64,000 nucleotides of DNA. Source: Silene latifolia. Taxonomy: Eukaryota; Streptophyta; Magnoliopsida; Caryophyllales; Caryophyllaceae. Location: NCBI RefSeq assembly GCF_048544455.1, contig NC_133534.1, positions 35,898,217 through 35,962,216 on the forward strand, in the 5' to 3' direction. The notes below the pieces were generated by a model, which ran no database searches, was not told where the DNA came from, and saw only the letters and a program-made list of their open reading frames with translations. Of the stretch, positions 1 through 10,567 are shown piece after piece. The translations under genes were made by a program, and so were the position numbers. Each line of letters starts with the position of its first letter. Position 1 is the stretch's first letter.

Positions 1-1193
1 TTCTCGAGTGGCGTGTATTTGCACTCGTACTCCAAGAACTTCTTACTAAGGTAGTAGATGGCTCTTTCTTCTTTTCCTACAGTTTGAGCTAGCATGGCGC
101 CCATGGCCGTTTCAGTTACCGTGAGATATAAACTAAGAGGTTGATCTCGTTGAGGTGGCATGAGCACTGGCGGTTTGGCTAGTATTTCCTTGATTCGGTC
201 GAAAGCCTTCTGACAGTCATCATCCCACATGGTGTGATCTATTTTCTTTAACTTCTTGAATATGGGTTCGCAGATCATGATGAGTTTCGATATGAATCGA
301 CTTATGTATTGTACCTTGCCCAGGAATCCCCTAACTTCTTTCTCTGTTTGAGGTTGCGGCATTTCGATTAGAGCTTTGATCTTTGAAGGCTCTATTTCTA
401 TACCTCGTTGGCTAACTACGTATCCCAGGAGTTTGCCAGATGTCACTCCGAATGCGCATTTCAGAGGATTGAGCCTCATGTTGTACTTCCGTAGCCTTGA
501 GAAGAATTTGCGAAGGTTCGCAATGTGTCCCTCTATTTCCTTGGACTTGACAATCATATCGTCTACGTATACCTCAACTTCTTTATGCATCATGTCATGT
601 AAGAGTGTAGTTGCGGTGCGTTGGTATGTAGCTCCGGCGTTGATTAACCCAAACGGCATAACCGTGTAGCAATAGGTTCCCCACTGAGTGACGAAGGCGG
701 TCTTATGCATGTCCTTTAAGGCCATCTTTATCTGGTTATATCTTGCGTATCCGTCCATGAAGGATAGCAATGCGTGATCTGCCGTATTATCCACTAATAT
801 GTCGATATGTGGTAGAGGAAAGTCATCCTTAGGACTTGCTTTGTTTAAGTCCCTAAAGCCAACACAAACACGGATTCTCCCATCCTTTTTGGGTATGGGT
901 ACTATGTTAGCTACCCAGTCTGAGTACTCGGAAACTTTAATGAACCCGGCTTTGAATTGTTTATCGACTTCTTCTTTGATCTTGAGAGCCCATTCTGTCC
1001 TCATTCGACGAAGCTTCTGTTTTAAAGGTTTGAAACCTGGTTTGATTGGGATTCTATGCTCTGTAATGTCCTTATCGATCACTGGCATATCTTTGTAGGA
1101 CCAAGAAAAAACGTCTTTGAACTCGTGTAGGAGGTCTATGAAATTGGCCCTTTCGGTGGGGCTCAAGGTTGTCCTTATCCTAAGTTCTTGGGG
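1..1193 (-). pseudogene. Ogre-type pol: reverse transcriptase and start of RNase H (partial)
   Basis: The minus strand is open from 1,193 to the window edge and encodes the polymerase that copies the element's RNA. Visible RT blocks in order are VFSWSYKDMP (near 1,110), the fingers segment with VPIPKKDGRIRVC (near 890), the VMPFGLINAGATYQ block (near 650), the catalytic YVDDMIVKS (near 560), and FLGKVQYISRFI (near 310). The start of RNase H, AIYYLSKKF, lies at about 50. Only the YVDD part of the active site can be read as intact. The reading frame continues upstream into the linker except for a TAA at 1,194-1,196, so pol is separated from protease by stops. It is cut by the window edge. Confidence 0.85.
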
Positions 1194-2111
1194 TTATAGT
1201 TCAGTTCCTATGTTGATGGGTTCTGGTCCCTCTTCCCCCTCTTGTAGTATTTCTTTGGCTATGTAGGGAGGTATTTCGATTGAGTCAGGGTCTGGGTCAT
1301 TCTCATTATCATCGTAAACAGAATTACATTCAAGATAACACGAAGAGTAAGCAGAACCTGATTTATTCATATTAAGATTTGAGAAAAGTTGAAACAAAGA
1401 AGCCATCTGATCTGTGGTCAGTGGCGGTAAAGGGACAGCGGTTGGAACATTTCCCGAACTACTGTTACTATTTGACTTTAAACTAGGAGAAACGAGAGGA
1501 GTGGGAATGGCGATAGGAGAAGACTCTCTAGGAACTTCTCTAGACTCCGAATCTGACTCTGACTCGAATTCATCGTCTTCTGGTTCTCCTTTGAACATCT
1601 CTCCTTCTCCAGTAGTGAGCTTGAAGAGTCTTCCTTGATTGTTTGTCCACTTGATCGATTTTCTCAATCCTTTCTGCTGATTGGTGTTGGTTTATGTGAT
1701 TAATGTGGTAGGGTTGAAGTGATCGTCTTGAAGTTTCATGGTAATGATCTCATCCTGCGCGGCTCTAAAAAATCGATCTTCTCCAAATAGTAGACTCACG
1801 GCTTGTTCGTCTAGGCAAGGTGCTTGACGGGTCTTGACGGTAGGAACCGTTTCTGGAGGAATGAAGTAGTAATCGTGAAAGATCTCGATTCCGGCTAACT
1901 TCTTTTCGAGATAGTGCCAAGGTTCAGGAAATCCATGAAAGAGTTCTTGACTTCCTTCCCTAACGAAGTATCCATTTAGGGTAGGGAGATAGGGTCGCAT
2001 TTGGATTCCCACATACTTACGGTTTTGAAATTGAGCGAGCATCTCGAGAACTTCCTCTTTAGTGGGTTTTTATCCTAGTCCAAGGGGTATTCTTTGTAAA
2101 TTACCCTCTTT
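1194..2111 (-). pseudogene. Ogre-type protease-RT linker, broken by in-frame TAA stops
   Basis: Two open stretches (1,692-2,042 and 1,194-1,667) lie in the same frame as the protease and RT flanking them. The first has the tract PEPWHYLEKKLAG. The second has an acidic, serine-rich run (EPEDDEFESESDSES) and ends PEPINIGTEL just before the RT domain, which is the usual place of the linker in Tat/Ogre polyproteins. TAA codons at about 2,112, 2,064, 1,692 and 1,194 interrupt one otherwise continuous frame. No enzymatic function is expected for this spacer. It is a decayed part of the gag-pol polyprotein rather than a separate gene. Confidence 0.65.
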
Positions 2112-2684
2112 TTAGGGTGCAAAGGTGTTTCTTCGGATAGGATTCAAAGGCATTCCTGGGAAGTATCCCTGGATTTTGAGTATGTGGTTGACCACTAAGT
2201 TAGAGTAGGGATTGAAGTATAATGGTGCCAGCTCACTCTCTATGACATTTATGATATGGAAGCCCCCAAGTTCATGTACTGGATCTGTAAGGACTTGATT
2301 GTTTGACTTCTTTTCGATTATTGCCTTGATGGGTGACGAAGTGATCGTCACCACCTTACCATTTAGTGGGATTTTGATTTTCTGGTGGAGTGTGGATGTT
2401 ATCACTTTGGAAGCGTGAATCCAGGGTCTTCCCAGAAGTATGTTAAAGGATGCCTCAATATCAACTATTTGGAAGTTGACCTTTCGCTCAATCGGCCTTG
2501 TGGCTATGGTTAGGTCAACAAGTCCTACCACCTTTCGTCGTGTACCATCATATGCGCGAACACCTTGGTTGGTAGGGGTCCAGTCTGATTCTTTCATGCC
2601 CAATTTGTATGCCGTTTTCAAGGGTATGACCTTGACTGCGGAGCCATCATCTACCAAAGTCATTGGCACATTTTTTTTAAGCAA
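2112..2684 (-). pseudogene. Ogre-type retropepsin (aspartic protease)
   Basis: About 190 residues with the retropepsin layout. The active-site loop is LVDDGSAVKVIP near the N terminus and the flap/second half ends in FNILLGRPWIH near residue 95. The family normally has D-[STN]-G at the catalytic turn, and here it reads D-D-G. The enzyme would cut the element's polyprotein inside the particle. The open stretch overlaps the gag frame by 25 nt in the -1 frame across a run of eight A residues (minus strand, near 2,670). The residues on both sides join as one conserved segment, so the two are parts of one gag-protease unit. It ends at an in-frame TAA. Confidence 0.75.
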
Positions 2685-4495
2685 ATGACAGTGATATAAA
2701 GAGCCAAGTTATGACAAGCACCGAAGGGTGGCAAATCCTCATCCGAGAAAGTAATTGGATTACTTAGCTTTGGTGATTCTTGGAAGACCAAGTTGACCAC
2801 GTCGTCGGGTGTGGAGTTATGTGCTACATTTAGTTTGGCCAAAGCTTGTAGTAAAGCTTGGCAATGTGGGAATGAGCTTGCCACTAGTTGCCAGACTGAA
2901 AGATCAGCCTTTGTCTTCTGTAGTTGCTTCAGCAAATGGTCGGTAGAGCCTTCTTCATTATCATTTGGTATGACCACATTGGTTGGACCGTTTGCTATGG
3001 GACCATTTTGAGAAGTGTTTTGGTATGGGCGTCCTGAACGAGTGAGGTGGTCTACATCTTGATCTTCGCAATTATGGATTATTTCCTCAGTGACTTTGAC
3101 TAAGTAGTGTTTAGTGAGATACTCGTCTTCATCATCATCGGCCCATATTCCATTGACAGTAGCAAGTTCTCTCATTCTCATGATTTCAGCCTCTAATTGG
3201 ATAATTTGGTTGACTAGCTCATCAACCATGGCTACTACTTCTTGCATTGTAGTGTTTTGAGAGAAGACTAGTGGTGCAAGTTCTTTAGGTGTGGCGTTGG
3301 GATCACGTAGGGTTACCACTGCACTCTCTAGTTCCACGACTTGTCTATCCACACTTTTTGCCCATGCGATGAAATCAGTGATGGTTGGAGAAATGATAGA
3401 GTAGTTCCCTTTATTTTCTATTGCATGAATTTCATCTTTGACTGGAGAAATGAGGTGTGAACAATCTATGGTAGATTCTTCACTTAGAATCACTATAATT
3501 CCAAGAGGATTCTGAGTGTTGTTAGGCTTACCTCCAGGTGGTATTGGTAGACGACCGTCTTCAATCATATCTTGAAGTACATTTTTCAATTTGTAACATT
3601 TCTCTTTATCATGTCCCTTACCTCTATGGTATTCGCAGTACGAATTCACATCCCAGAAATTTGATTTCTTTTCTGGTTCGGGTGTAGGGCTTATGGGTTG
3701 AAGTTTACCTAGTTTCATCAACCTTTTCAGAGCGTTGGAATATGTGTCCCCTAGATTTTTGAATTTCCTTAGAGGGGTACTCTTCTTAGATGGCTCGAGG
3801 AGGTTAACTTCATCAGTCTTGCTAGTAGAGCCGTAAGAACGACTTGTTGAGCCTTGATATCCACGACCTATCGTTTTGGACAAGAGCCCTTTACGAATGT
3901 CATCTTCGATCCTTGTCCCTAGTACGGTCAAGTCTTTGAAAGTCTTGATGTTTTGATACCTCAAATGATTTGCATAGATGGGCTTTAGGTTATCCACGAA
4001 TTTCTCCACGAGGGTAGCTTCATCTGGACGTTCAACAAGTTGAGTACTAGTCTTCCTCCACCGACTTAGAAAATCGGTGAAACATTCTTTGTCATTTTGG
4101 GTAAGAACCTCTAAAGTGCGCATGTTGACTTGGATTTCAGCATTATCCGCATATTGTTTAGCAAACTCGATTGCGGCATCGTCCCAAGTAGCAATTTTCT
4201 TGTGTTTTAGCGAATAGAACCATTGTTTTGGGATGGTGTTAAGAGATGAAGGAAAGATCCTTAAGAACATCTCGGGTTTAATGCCTTTGATAGACATGTA
4301 ATCCTTGAAGGCACGGATATGGTTCAAAGGGTTTTCATGCCCCTTGAATTTAGGGATATCCGTCATGTTGAAGTTGGTTGGAAATTTGGAACTCACGGCC
4401 TCACATTTGCGATTGTTCTCCCTATAAATGTCATTCCCTTTGAGATACATCAATTGTTCCTCCAAGTATTGGAGTCGTTTCTCGGCTGCAGTCAT
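2660..4495 (-). CDS. Ogre-type gag polyprotein
   Basis: A 611-residue open frame for the structural capsid protein that packages the element's RNA. The N-terminal third holds the retrotransposon gag core, recognised by FPTNFNMTDIPKFKGHENP, then PKQWFYSLK and FTDFLSRWRKTS. A cysteine/histidine segment CEYHRGKGHDKEKCYKLK near residue 290 is a zinc-knuckle-like site. A long acidic and coiled region follows. The frame ends just after LYITVICLKK, which in related elements leads straight into the protease; here a homopolymer A run shifts the frame. The upstream 4,498-4,716 stretch probably supplies the true N terminus in another frame. It is intact over most of its length. Confidence 0.8.
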   Translation of the reverse strand: MTAAEKRLQYLEEQLMYLKGNDIYRENNRKCEAVSSKFPTNFNMTDIPKFKGHENPLNHIRAFKDYMSIKGIKPEMFLRIFPSSLNTIPKQWFYSLKHKKIATWDDAAIEFAKQYADNAEIQVNMRTLEVLTQNDKECFTDFLSRWRKTSTQLVERPDEATLVEKFVDNLKPIYANHLRYQNIKTFKDLTVLGTRIEDDIRKGLLSKTIGRGYQGSTSRSYGSTSKTDEVNLLEPSKKSTPLRKFKNLGDTYSNALKRLMKLGKLQPISPTPEPEKKSNFWDVNSYCEYHRGKGHDKEKCYKLKNVLQDMIEDGRLPIPPGGKPNNTQNPLGIIVILSEESTIDCSHLISPVKDEIHAIENKGNYSIISPTITDFIAWAKSVDRQVVELESAVVTLRDPNATPKELAPLVFSQNTTMQEVVAMVDELVNQIIQLEAEIMRMRELATVNGIWADDDEDEYLTKHYLVKVTEEIIHNCEDQDVDHLTRSGRPYQNTSQNGPIANGPTNVVIPNDNEEGSTDHLLKQLQKTKADLSVWQLVASSFPHCQALLQALAKLNVAHNSTPDDVVNLVFQESPKLSNPITFSDEDLPPFGACHNLALYITVICLKKMCQ

Positions 4496-4497
4496 AC

Positions 4498-4716
4498 CTA
4501 TGGAGGGTTTTTGTCACTGAACTTGTTCACGAAGTCATCAGCGATCTCACTTTCTCGAGGAGGCATCCTCGTTTCCACGGCATATATTTGGCCCTCAATG
4601 GTGTCAAGGTGATCATACACTTGGTCTTGAGTAACTTGGAGACGAGCTAGCGCGGCTAGGATTTGATCATTACCATTCTGGAGTTGGTTGAAGTTCGCGT
4701 CGCTTGTTTCTGGCAT
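4498..4716 (-). pseudogene. N-terminal piece of Ogre-type gag, frame-shifted from main gag
   Basis: A 72-residue stretch that is helical and coiled-coil-like (QILAALARLQVTQDQVYDHLDTIE), directly before the main gag frame and offset from it by one base. Gag proteins of this lineage usually begin with such a coiled segment, so this is read as the original start of gag separated by a small indel near 4,500. It could instead be a short upstream reading frame. Nothing else is recognisable in it. Confidence 0.5.
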
Positions 4717-5493
4717 CTTGGAAACTGAATAAGAGATCGACGACGAATCAAAACACGATCGACCACTCTAGCACACTTACTCGAAAAGAAATGTTTTGAC
4801 TCATGAAGTGGGAGTGTGCCACTTGTGTCAAGTGAGTTTTGAGGAAATGACAAAGTTTGAAAAATGTTGGTCCTAGTCAACTTTAGTGTAGTTGTAGGAG
4901 TGGACTCGAAGTGAGGTTTTGAAATGGTTTTGAGGCCCGAATTTTGACTCGACAATTGGACAGAGTTTCGACTTATTTTGTGCTAATATCAGGCCTATAT
5001 TTCGAAATTTTACATTTTGAAGAAGGATTTTGATTTTACAAAAATCGTCATGGTTTTGTTTAGAAAATGGTAATCACGTATAGTAAAAACAATATACAAG
5101 CATTATAACGGAATGCTGAGTGCATTTAGAAGGGTTTTGGTTTAAAGGGTGGGTTGCCATACCGAACAATCAAACCCGAAGTCTGTGGAGAAGCTCGTAC
5201 CAAACAAGAGTAAGGCCGATTCCTAGTCCATTTCCTCAAGTAGTGAAAGTCCTTGATACAAATAAGAGTAAGTACCATGGTATGGATGACGTCAATCACT
5301 ATCCATCCTTAGGCCCAAATAAGAATTAGGACCGTTTAGACGGGACGATTGGTCGAATGGGTTGGGTTGGGCCTAGGGAGGCCGAATGAAACGATCTAGG
5401 AAGACCGAGTTATGAAAACCGACAATTGTCTTGTACAAACTATTCTCTAACCTTGTTCAAGTTTCACCCTTTTGGCTACACGTAAGTGTATTA
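4717..5493 (-). other. Ogre-type 5' leader between PBS and gag
   Basis: About 780 bases of untranslated leader. No convincing domain is visible; a 99-residue stretch at 4,656-4,955 overlaps the gag start and is not recognised. Long leaders between primer site and gag are normal for Tat/Ogre elements. Confidence 0.55.
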
Positions 5494-5511
5494 TCCCCAG
5501 CGGAGTCGCTA
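5494..5511 (-). promoter_or_regulatory. Primer binding site of the Ogre-type element
   Basis: The minus strand reads TAGCGACTCCGCTGGGGA just inside the LTR end. It matches the TGGCGACTCCGCTGGGGA style of primer site seen in Tat-lineage elements except for A at position 2. A second partial match (TGGCGACTCC) lies in the LTR near 5,570. It would pair with the 3' end of a host tRNA to start minus-strand synthesis. Confidence 0.6.
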
Positions 5512-6224
5512 AACTGTGGACGCGGGCCCACGGGGGCGCTTGGGGAGAACAAGTGTTTGCATTTGTGGAGTCGCCACCAATTTAGTGTGGAAAATTGGAA
5601 ACCGTTCGAATACCTCGTGTCATGTCAAGACACAAAGTAGTGACATGAACACCAAGAACTCGTTACCCTTAGCATTCTATGTCTAGAATGACTCTCGTGG
5701 ATGCCAATGAACACGGATGTTCACAAAGATCTGGAGTAAGGGGTGGGGGTACGTATTAGGAAGCTCTTTTGATCGAACACCTAATCCCGCCCGCCTCGAT
5801 AGCGGCCTCTACTAATGATTAGGGAAAATCATCTATACTCGATATATTGTCGATTTATATGCATGAAATGAAACATCCAATGTTTAGTCCTAGCATGTGA
5901 GAATTAACTAAGTCGGTTGACACGTAATTTAGCATATAAATAATGTCAAAGTCGGGATTTAAGTTCAATTACATGTGAAGGCATACAAGGAAATATAATA
6001 AAGAAAATTACAATAATAATACAATAAAGAAAAAATAATAATTACATTGGGTTAATTGATTTATGTCGAAAATACTTTTAAAATGGATAATTTTGAAAAG
6101 AAAGAATAAATGAATTAACGAACAGGAATTAAGGTGATAATACGAATAATAGTTAAGTAATTACGTAATTAATAAACAAGGTCAAGGCAAAACAGGAGTT
6201 CAGAGACAGAAATCAACCAGGAAC

Positions 6225-6275
6225 AGGCGCAGCAGAGCTGCGTCCCTTGGAAGAGGCGCAGCAGTTGCTGCGTCT
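6225..6275. repeat. Paired GCAGCAG/CTGCTGC palindromes, copy set 1 in LTR
   Basis: Two near-palindromes about 22 bp long (6,225-6,245 and 6,254-6,275), each with AGGCGCAGCAG followed by its complement TGCTGCGTC, 29 bp apart. They are GC-rich in an AT-rich LTR. Confidence 0.75.
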
Positions 6276-6848
6276 GTTCCTTGGCTTAGTTCTGGTTGTG
6301 AAGCCGGAATTGCAAGTCGTTGATGTTCGCTGGTGAATTTAAGGCTTGATTATACTATTTGACTCGGATGAAAGTGATTAATATGCTATTTACATGTGAT
6401 TAAAGGGTCATGAAAGCAATAAACACGGATGAAACTAATTAGGACTAACTAATTACAAGATTAATAAGGATTAATTAATAAATTAACAAACTAAACAAAT
6501 TAATTAGGTTAAACAGGTTATTAATGACGAATTAATGATGGTGACGATGAACAAAAGGTGGGAAATATATCAAAGAGGAATTCCAGAGACTCAATATTGA
6601 CGAATCAAACCTCTAAAACCCGAATTTGACTTTAATGACGAAAACCCGCAAATATTAATTATAAGGGATTTAAGTCGGGAATTTATGATGGATTAAATAT
6701 TAATGATGATGAATATATTACATGTTAGAATTATTATGCTTAAATCGTCATATGAACAATGAACAATTGAAGAAATAAATAAAACAATCGAATCATCAAA
6801 GGACGAAGGAAGAATAAAAGAAGCAGGAACTGCGGCAGCCTCACGAGG

Positions 6849-6900
6849 AGGCGCAGCAGGTGCTGTGTCCCTTCGAAGAGGCGCAGCAGTTGCTGCGTCC
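6849..6900. repeat. Paired GCAGCAG/CTGCTGC palindromes, copy set 2 in LTR
   Basis: Two further copies (6,849-6,870 and 6,879-6,900), exactly 30 bp apart, with the same AGGCGCAGCAG core and inverse. Confidence 0.75.
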
Positions 6901-7328
6901 TTTCTCGACGGTCATCTTCTGGTAATTCGTAAAAAAGGATTTAAAGCATGGTTTTAGAAATACTTTCGACGTAAATCTTACATTATGATTACAATAAACA
7001 AATAACAATAATAAAATAGGGATTATACACCCTCAGACTTACATGTTTGATGAAACGAGATGAACTAAGTTAACGTTTAGTGATGCTCGACTCAAATGTA
7101 GACGAAAGTGCCCTCGTAAGAGGAAATTAAACATATTGATTAAGTTGATTATTGTGGAGTTGGTCAAATTGGTCGGTCATGCAAAACGAGGCTGGTACTC
7201 AGAAAGATCCGAGCTTACGTGGTCGAAAGTTCAAGCACGTAGACGCCAAAAAGTAAGAACGTGGTCTAGAATGCAAAGGGAGAAGAGAAGGGCGGACACT
7301 CGCGTGAAAAATATGTGAGACCGAAGGT

Positions 7329-7339
7329 CTCTATTTATA
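7329..7339 (-). promoter_or_regulatory. TATA box of the Ogre-type LTR promoter
   Basis: The minus strand reads TATAAATAGAG, a near-ideal plant TATA box, inside the 5' LTR in the sense of the element. It would start transcription of the genomic RNA. Confidence 0.7.
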
Positions 7340-7440
7340 CTAATCACGCGGAGGCAATAGGGTTTTCGGAGAAACTTTGAAAGTGAATCTCGAAAAGATA
7401 TGAAAAGATACGAAAAATACGCAGAAAAGGACTTGGGAAG

Positions 7441-7492
7441 AGGCGCGGCAAGCACTGCGTCTCTTGGAAGAGGCGCAGCACCTGCTGCGTCC
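7441..7492. repeat. Paired GCAGCAG/CTGCTGC palindromes, copy set 3 in LTR
   Basis: A third pair (7,441-7,462 and 7,471-7,492), again 30 bp apart, lying about 105 bp upstream (in LTR sense) of the TATA box. The first of this pair is more diverged. Confidence 0.7.
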
Positions 7493-7899
7493 TTTCCCAA
7501 GTGGTTTCCCCCTGCGGAAGAAAGATTTTCGTGTTTAGGTTATGGAATAACGGATTTATCTTGTTTTCCTTAATATTTTGTGTGAATATTACGGGAAATT
7601 ATTTGCCAAAGATTAAAAGATTTATAAAATATGGAATAGAAATATCCGGAACATTCCAGAACATTTTGACTCGGTTTCAGAAAATGAAGACGGTTTTATG
7701 ACCCGGACTCCAAATATACTCTAATTACTGCCAAAACGACCGTATCGGCACGTAGATGACAATTAAGAGGTAGACACAAGTGTTTGAGCGATCACTTGAC
7801 GATAAACTTACGAACTGTCACAAATCATTCCGCGTACCAAACATGCGGCCCAATCATCACCGGGTGGTTTGCGGGAGGTGCAGAAATGAGGTATCTACA

Positions 7900-9040
7900 A
7901 TATGTTTCGTACGTTCATGAAAAACGGGATTGCGAGCGATATGCATAGCTGATTGATTGTCACAATGTAGCTCAATGGGAGTGTCGTGAGGTATGCTGAG
8001 GGATGCAAGTAATCCTTTGAGCCATTTAAGTTCGCGCGTTGTATAGGTCATGGCTCGATATTCAGCTTCAGCGGAAGATGTTGAGACGGTTATTTTCTTT
8101 TTGGTTTTCCACGATATGGGAGATGACCCGAGAAAGACTATATAGGCCAATATAGAACGCCTACTGGTTGGGCAGCTGGCGTAATCGGCGTCACAGTATG
8201 CGTGAAGGCGGAGGTCACAATCGGACCGAAGTAGTATACCTTGACCCGGGGACTTCTTGAGGTATTTAACGACTTGAAGAGCGGCATTCCAATGGTCTGT
8301 GGTAGGGGCGTGCATAAATTGAGCCAAAATATGGACCGAGTAGATAAGTTTCGGTCGAGTAATAGATAAGTATACCAGACGGCCCACAAGACGATGGTAT
8401 GGTTGTGGGTCATTTAGAGGAGCGGCAGTGGATAAGGCGAGGCTATGATTGGGCTCCATGGGGATGGATGCGGGTTTGGACCCAAGTAAACCGGCTTCAG
8501 TAAGGATGTCGAGGGCGTACTTTCTTTGAGATATAAATATCCCAATTTTGTTTCGAGCAATTTTGAGACCTAAGGAGTATTTAAGTACTCCTAGATCCTT
8601 CATATGAAAACACGAGCTGAGATAATCTTTGAATTTTGTAATCATGTCAGAATTGTTACCGCATATGACGAGATCATCAACATATACCAAAATGTGCACT
8701 TCGGTTGTTGTAGTTATAATGGAGAAAAGAGAGTGATCATAGGGACATTGTTTGAAACCATAGATAAGGAGAGCGGAAGCAAGCTTAGCGTACCAATACC
8801 GTAAAGAGATTTGCGTAGGTGACATACCCGGCCGTCGTTTGAGGAATAGAACCCGGGAGGTGGTTTCATGTATACTTCTTCTTCGAGATCACCATGGAGA
8901 AAGGCATTGTGAACGTCCATTTGATGTAAGCTCCAATTCTTAGCTGCGGCTATGGCAATAAGGGTGCGGACGGTCACAAGTTTAACAGTGGGGGCGAAAG
9001 TTTCATTGTAGTCGACTCCCTCGACTAGAAGATTGCCCAT
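7900..9040 (-). pseudogene. copia reverse transcriptase and RNase H, 3' truncated
   Basis: Two overlapping open stretches. The upstream one (8,714-9,040) has [35 protein letters not shown] and VYMKPPPGF, the standard opening of copia RT. The next (7,857-8,825) has [10 protein letters not shown], the catalytic YVDDLVICG, ITRPKLIYSV and RNase H blocks AYCDADYASCP, SSAEAEYRAM and HCDNQSAMHIARNP. A frameshift near 8,780 separates them. RNase H ends at ERTKHI because the Ogre LTR follows, so the last residues of the open stretch are LTR-derived. This would copy the element RNA if intact. Confidence 0.85.
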
Positions 9041-9151
9041 AACAACCAGTCGAGCTTTATACCGTTCAATTGTACCGTCAGCATTGTATTTTATTTTGTA
9101 TACCCATTTTGAACCGATAGCTTTCTTTGACGGAGATAAATCTTCAATTGT

Positions 9152-10558
9152 TCATGTGTTGTTTTTCTCGAGAACCTCTATTTCAAGGCACATAGCGGTC
9201 TTCCATTCAGGAACCTGCATAGCTTCTTTAAAACAACTATGCTCGTGGTTGCTAGTCACGGCCGATAGAAAAATTTTATGGTTAGGAGAAAACTTAGCAC
9301 AATTAAGGTAATGAGAGATAGGGAAAAGGGGTACCTGAAGACGATGATGGGTGGTGTTGAGAAAGTGAGACGAGGGGCGAACAGACGGTCGAACGAAATC
9401 TTTGAGGTTTGAGTTTGGAAATTTATGTCGATGTCCTCGACCCAATTCAGGAGGATCGGGAATGGTTTGTTCGGCTGGGAAAGTGTCGATGTGGTCAGGT
9501 GTGGGGACCAAGCGTGATGCCGGAAGTGGAAGTAGTGGTAGACGAGGTAGGCGGCTGGTCAGCGGTGGGTGTGGCCGTGGTTGTAGACGCGGGGGAAGGA
9601 GTGGTATGAGAGTTGGGTATGTTAAGTAGGACGACTTGGTCAATAGGGGTTAAAGTGTCATGTAAGAACGATGTAGAAGTGTCGTTCTCATCATGGATAT
9701 TGAGAGTTTTAAAAGGGAATTTGTGTTCAATAAAACCCACGTCACGGGACTCAAAATAGGATCCGTTATCCAAGTCATAAACGCGCCATCCCTTTTTGCC
9801 AAAAGGATAACCAACAAAAATACATTTTCGACTTCGAGAGGCAAATTTATCGCGAGTACGATTAAGACTTTTGGCGTAGCAAAGACATCCGAAAATGCAA
9901 AGATTCTCCATAGGAGGAGTTTTGTTAAAAATAACATTTCATAGGGCGTTTTCCCTTTGAGAAGAGGTGTCGGAGTGCGTATATTAGACGAACTGCAGCT
10001 AGGACACATTCACCCCAAAATAATATAGGTAGACTAGCTTGAAATAAGAGAGCACGGGCGAAATTTAAAATATGACGATGTTTACATTCGACCCGGCCAT
10101 TTTGTTGAGGGGTGTCAACATTAGAGGTTTGAAAAATAATCCCATTTGTGTTGAAAAAATTGATAAGAGATGTAAATTTTGTACCATTATCACTGCGCAA
10201 AATTTTTATCTTCTTATGAAATTGACGTTCAACCATAGCGAAAAAATTTAATAAAGTTTATTGGACAGCGCTTTTATGACGAAGTAAATAGACCCATGTA
10301 GAACGCGAAAAATCGTCAACAATCGTTAAAAAAATATTGTGAGCCACACGACCCGTTTTCCGAGTATTTTCCCCATAAATCACAATGTATTAAATTAAAA
10401 ATAGAGTCCACTTTATTTGAACTGGAAGAAAAAGGTTCATGCGTCTGTTTGGCGCGAAGAGAAATGTCACAATTCTTATTGTGAAAACGAGAATTAAAAC
10501 GAGAATTTTTAGAAATAAAAGGTAAATAATTAGAAATTTGTGAGGATGGATGCCCCAA
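9152..10558 (-). pseudogene. copia integrase, fragmented
   Basis: Pieces in several frames. The segment 10,316-10,558 carries the end of the pre-integrase region and the HCDLWGKY start of the integrase core. 9,925-10,236 has KILRSDNGTKFTS and TPQQNGRVECKHRHI, with the Asp and Glu of the DDE core visible. 9,495-9,911 has FGCLCYAK and CIFVGYPFGKKGWRVYDL, the C-terminal part. 9,152-9,643 covers a proline/threonine-rich spacer ending EVPEWKTAM-like sequence before RT. Frameshifts and stops separate each piece. The enzyme would insert cDNA into the genome, and this copy cannot. Confidence 0.8.
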
Positions 10559-10567
10559 CCTTCTGTG

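Larger units (their letters stand above)
1..7899 (-). mobile_element. Ty3/gypsy retrotransposon, Tat/Ogre type, 3' part beyond window
   Basis: Reading right to left on the minus strand there are a long LTR, a primer binding site, a leader, gag, protease, a linker, reverse transcriptase and the start of RNase H. This order and the long LTR and leader fit the Tat/Ogre branch of Ty3/gypsy. The element enters the RNase H region of a copia element near 7,899: copia coding stops after the KHI of its conserved RTKHI motif and LTR sequence beginning TGTAGATACC follows. The 3' LTR and integrase lie left of the window, so the target duplication cannot be checked. Several in-frame stops and two frame breaks mean this copy is probably not autonomous. 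The lineage call rests on gag and protease style and is good but not certain. Confidence 0.8.
5515..7899 (-). repeat. 5' LTR of the Ogre-type element (about 2.4 kb)
   Basis: The LTR starts TGTAGATACC at 7,899 at the junction with copia coding sequence and ends in CA at about 5,515, three bases before the primer site. It carries a good TATA box (7,329-7,339) and three pairs of a GC-rich palindrome, AGGCGCAGCAG plus its inverse. The right boundary is firm because the copia reading frame stops there. The left boundary depends on the primer site. Confidence 0.7.

Noticed and set aside
4656-4955. 99-codon frame overlapping the start of Ogre gag
   Set aside because: It lies in the leader, overlaps gag in another frame and has no recognisable feature.
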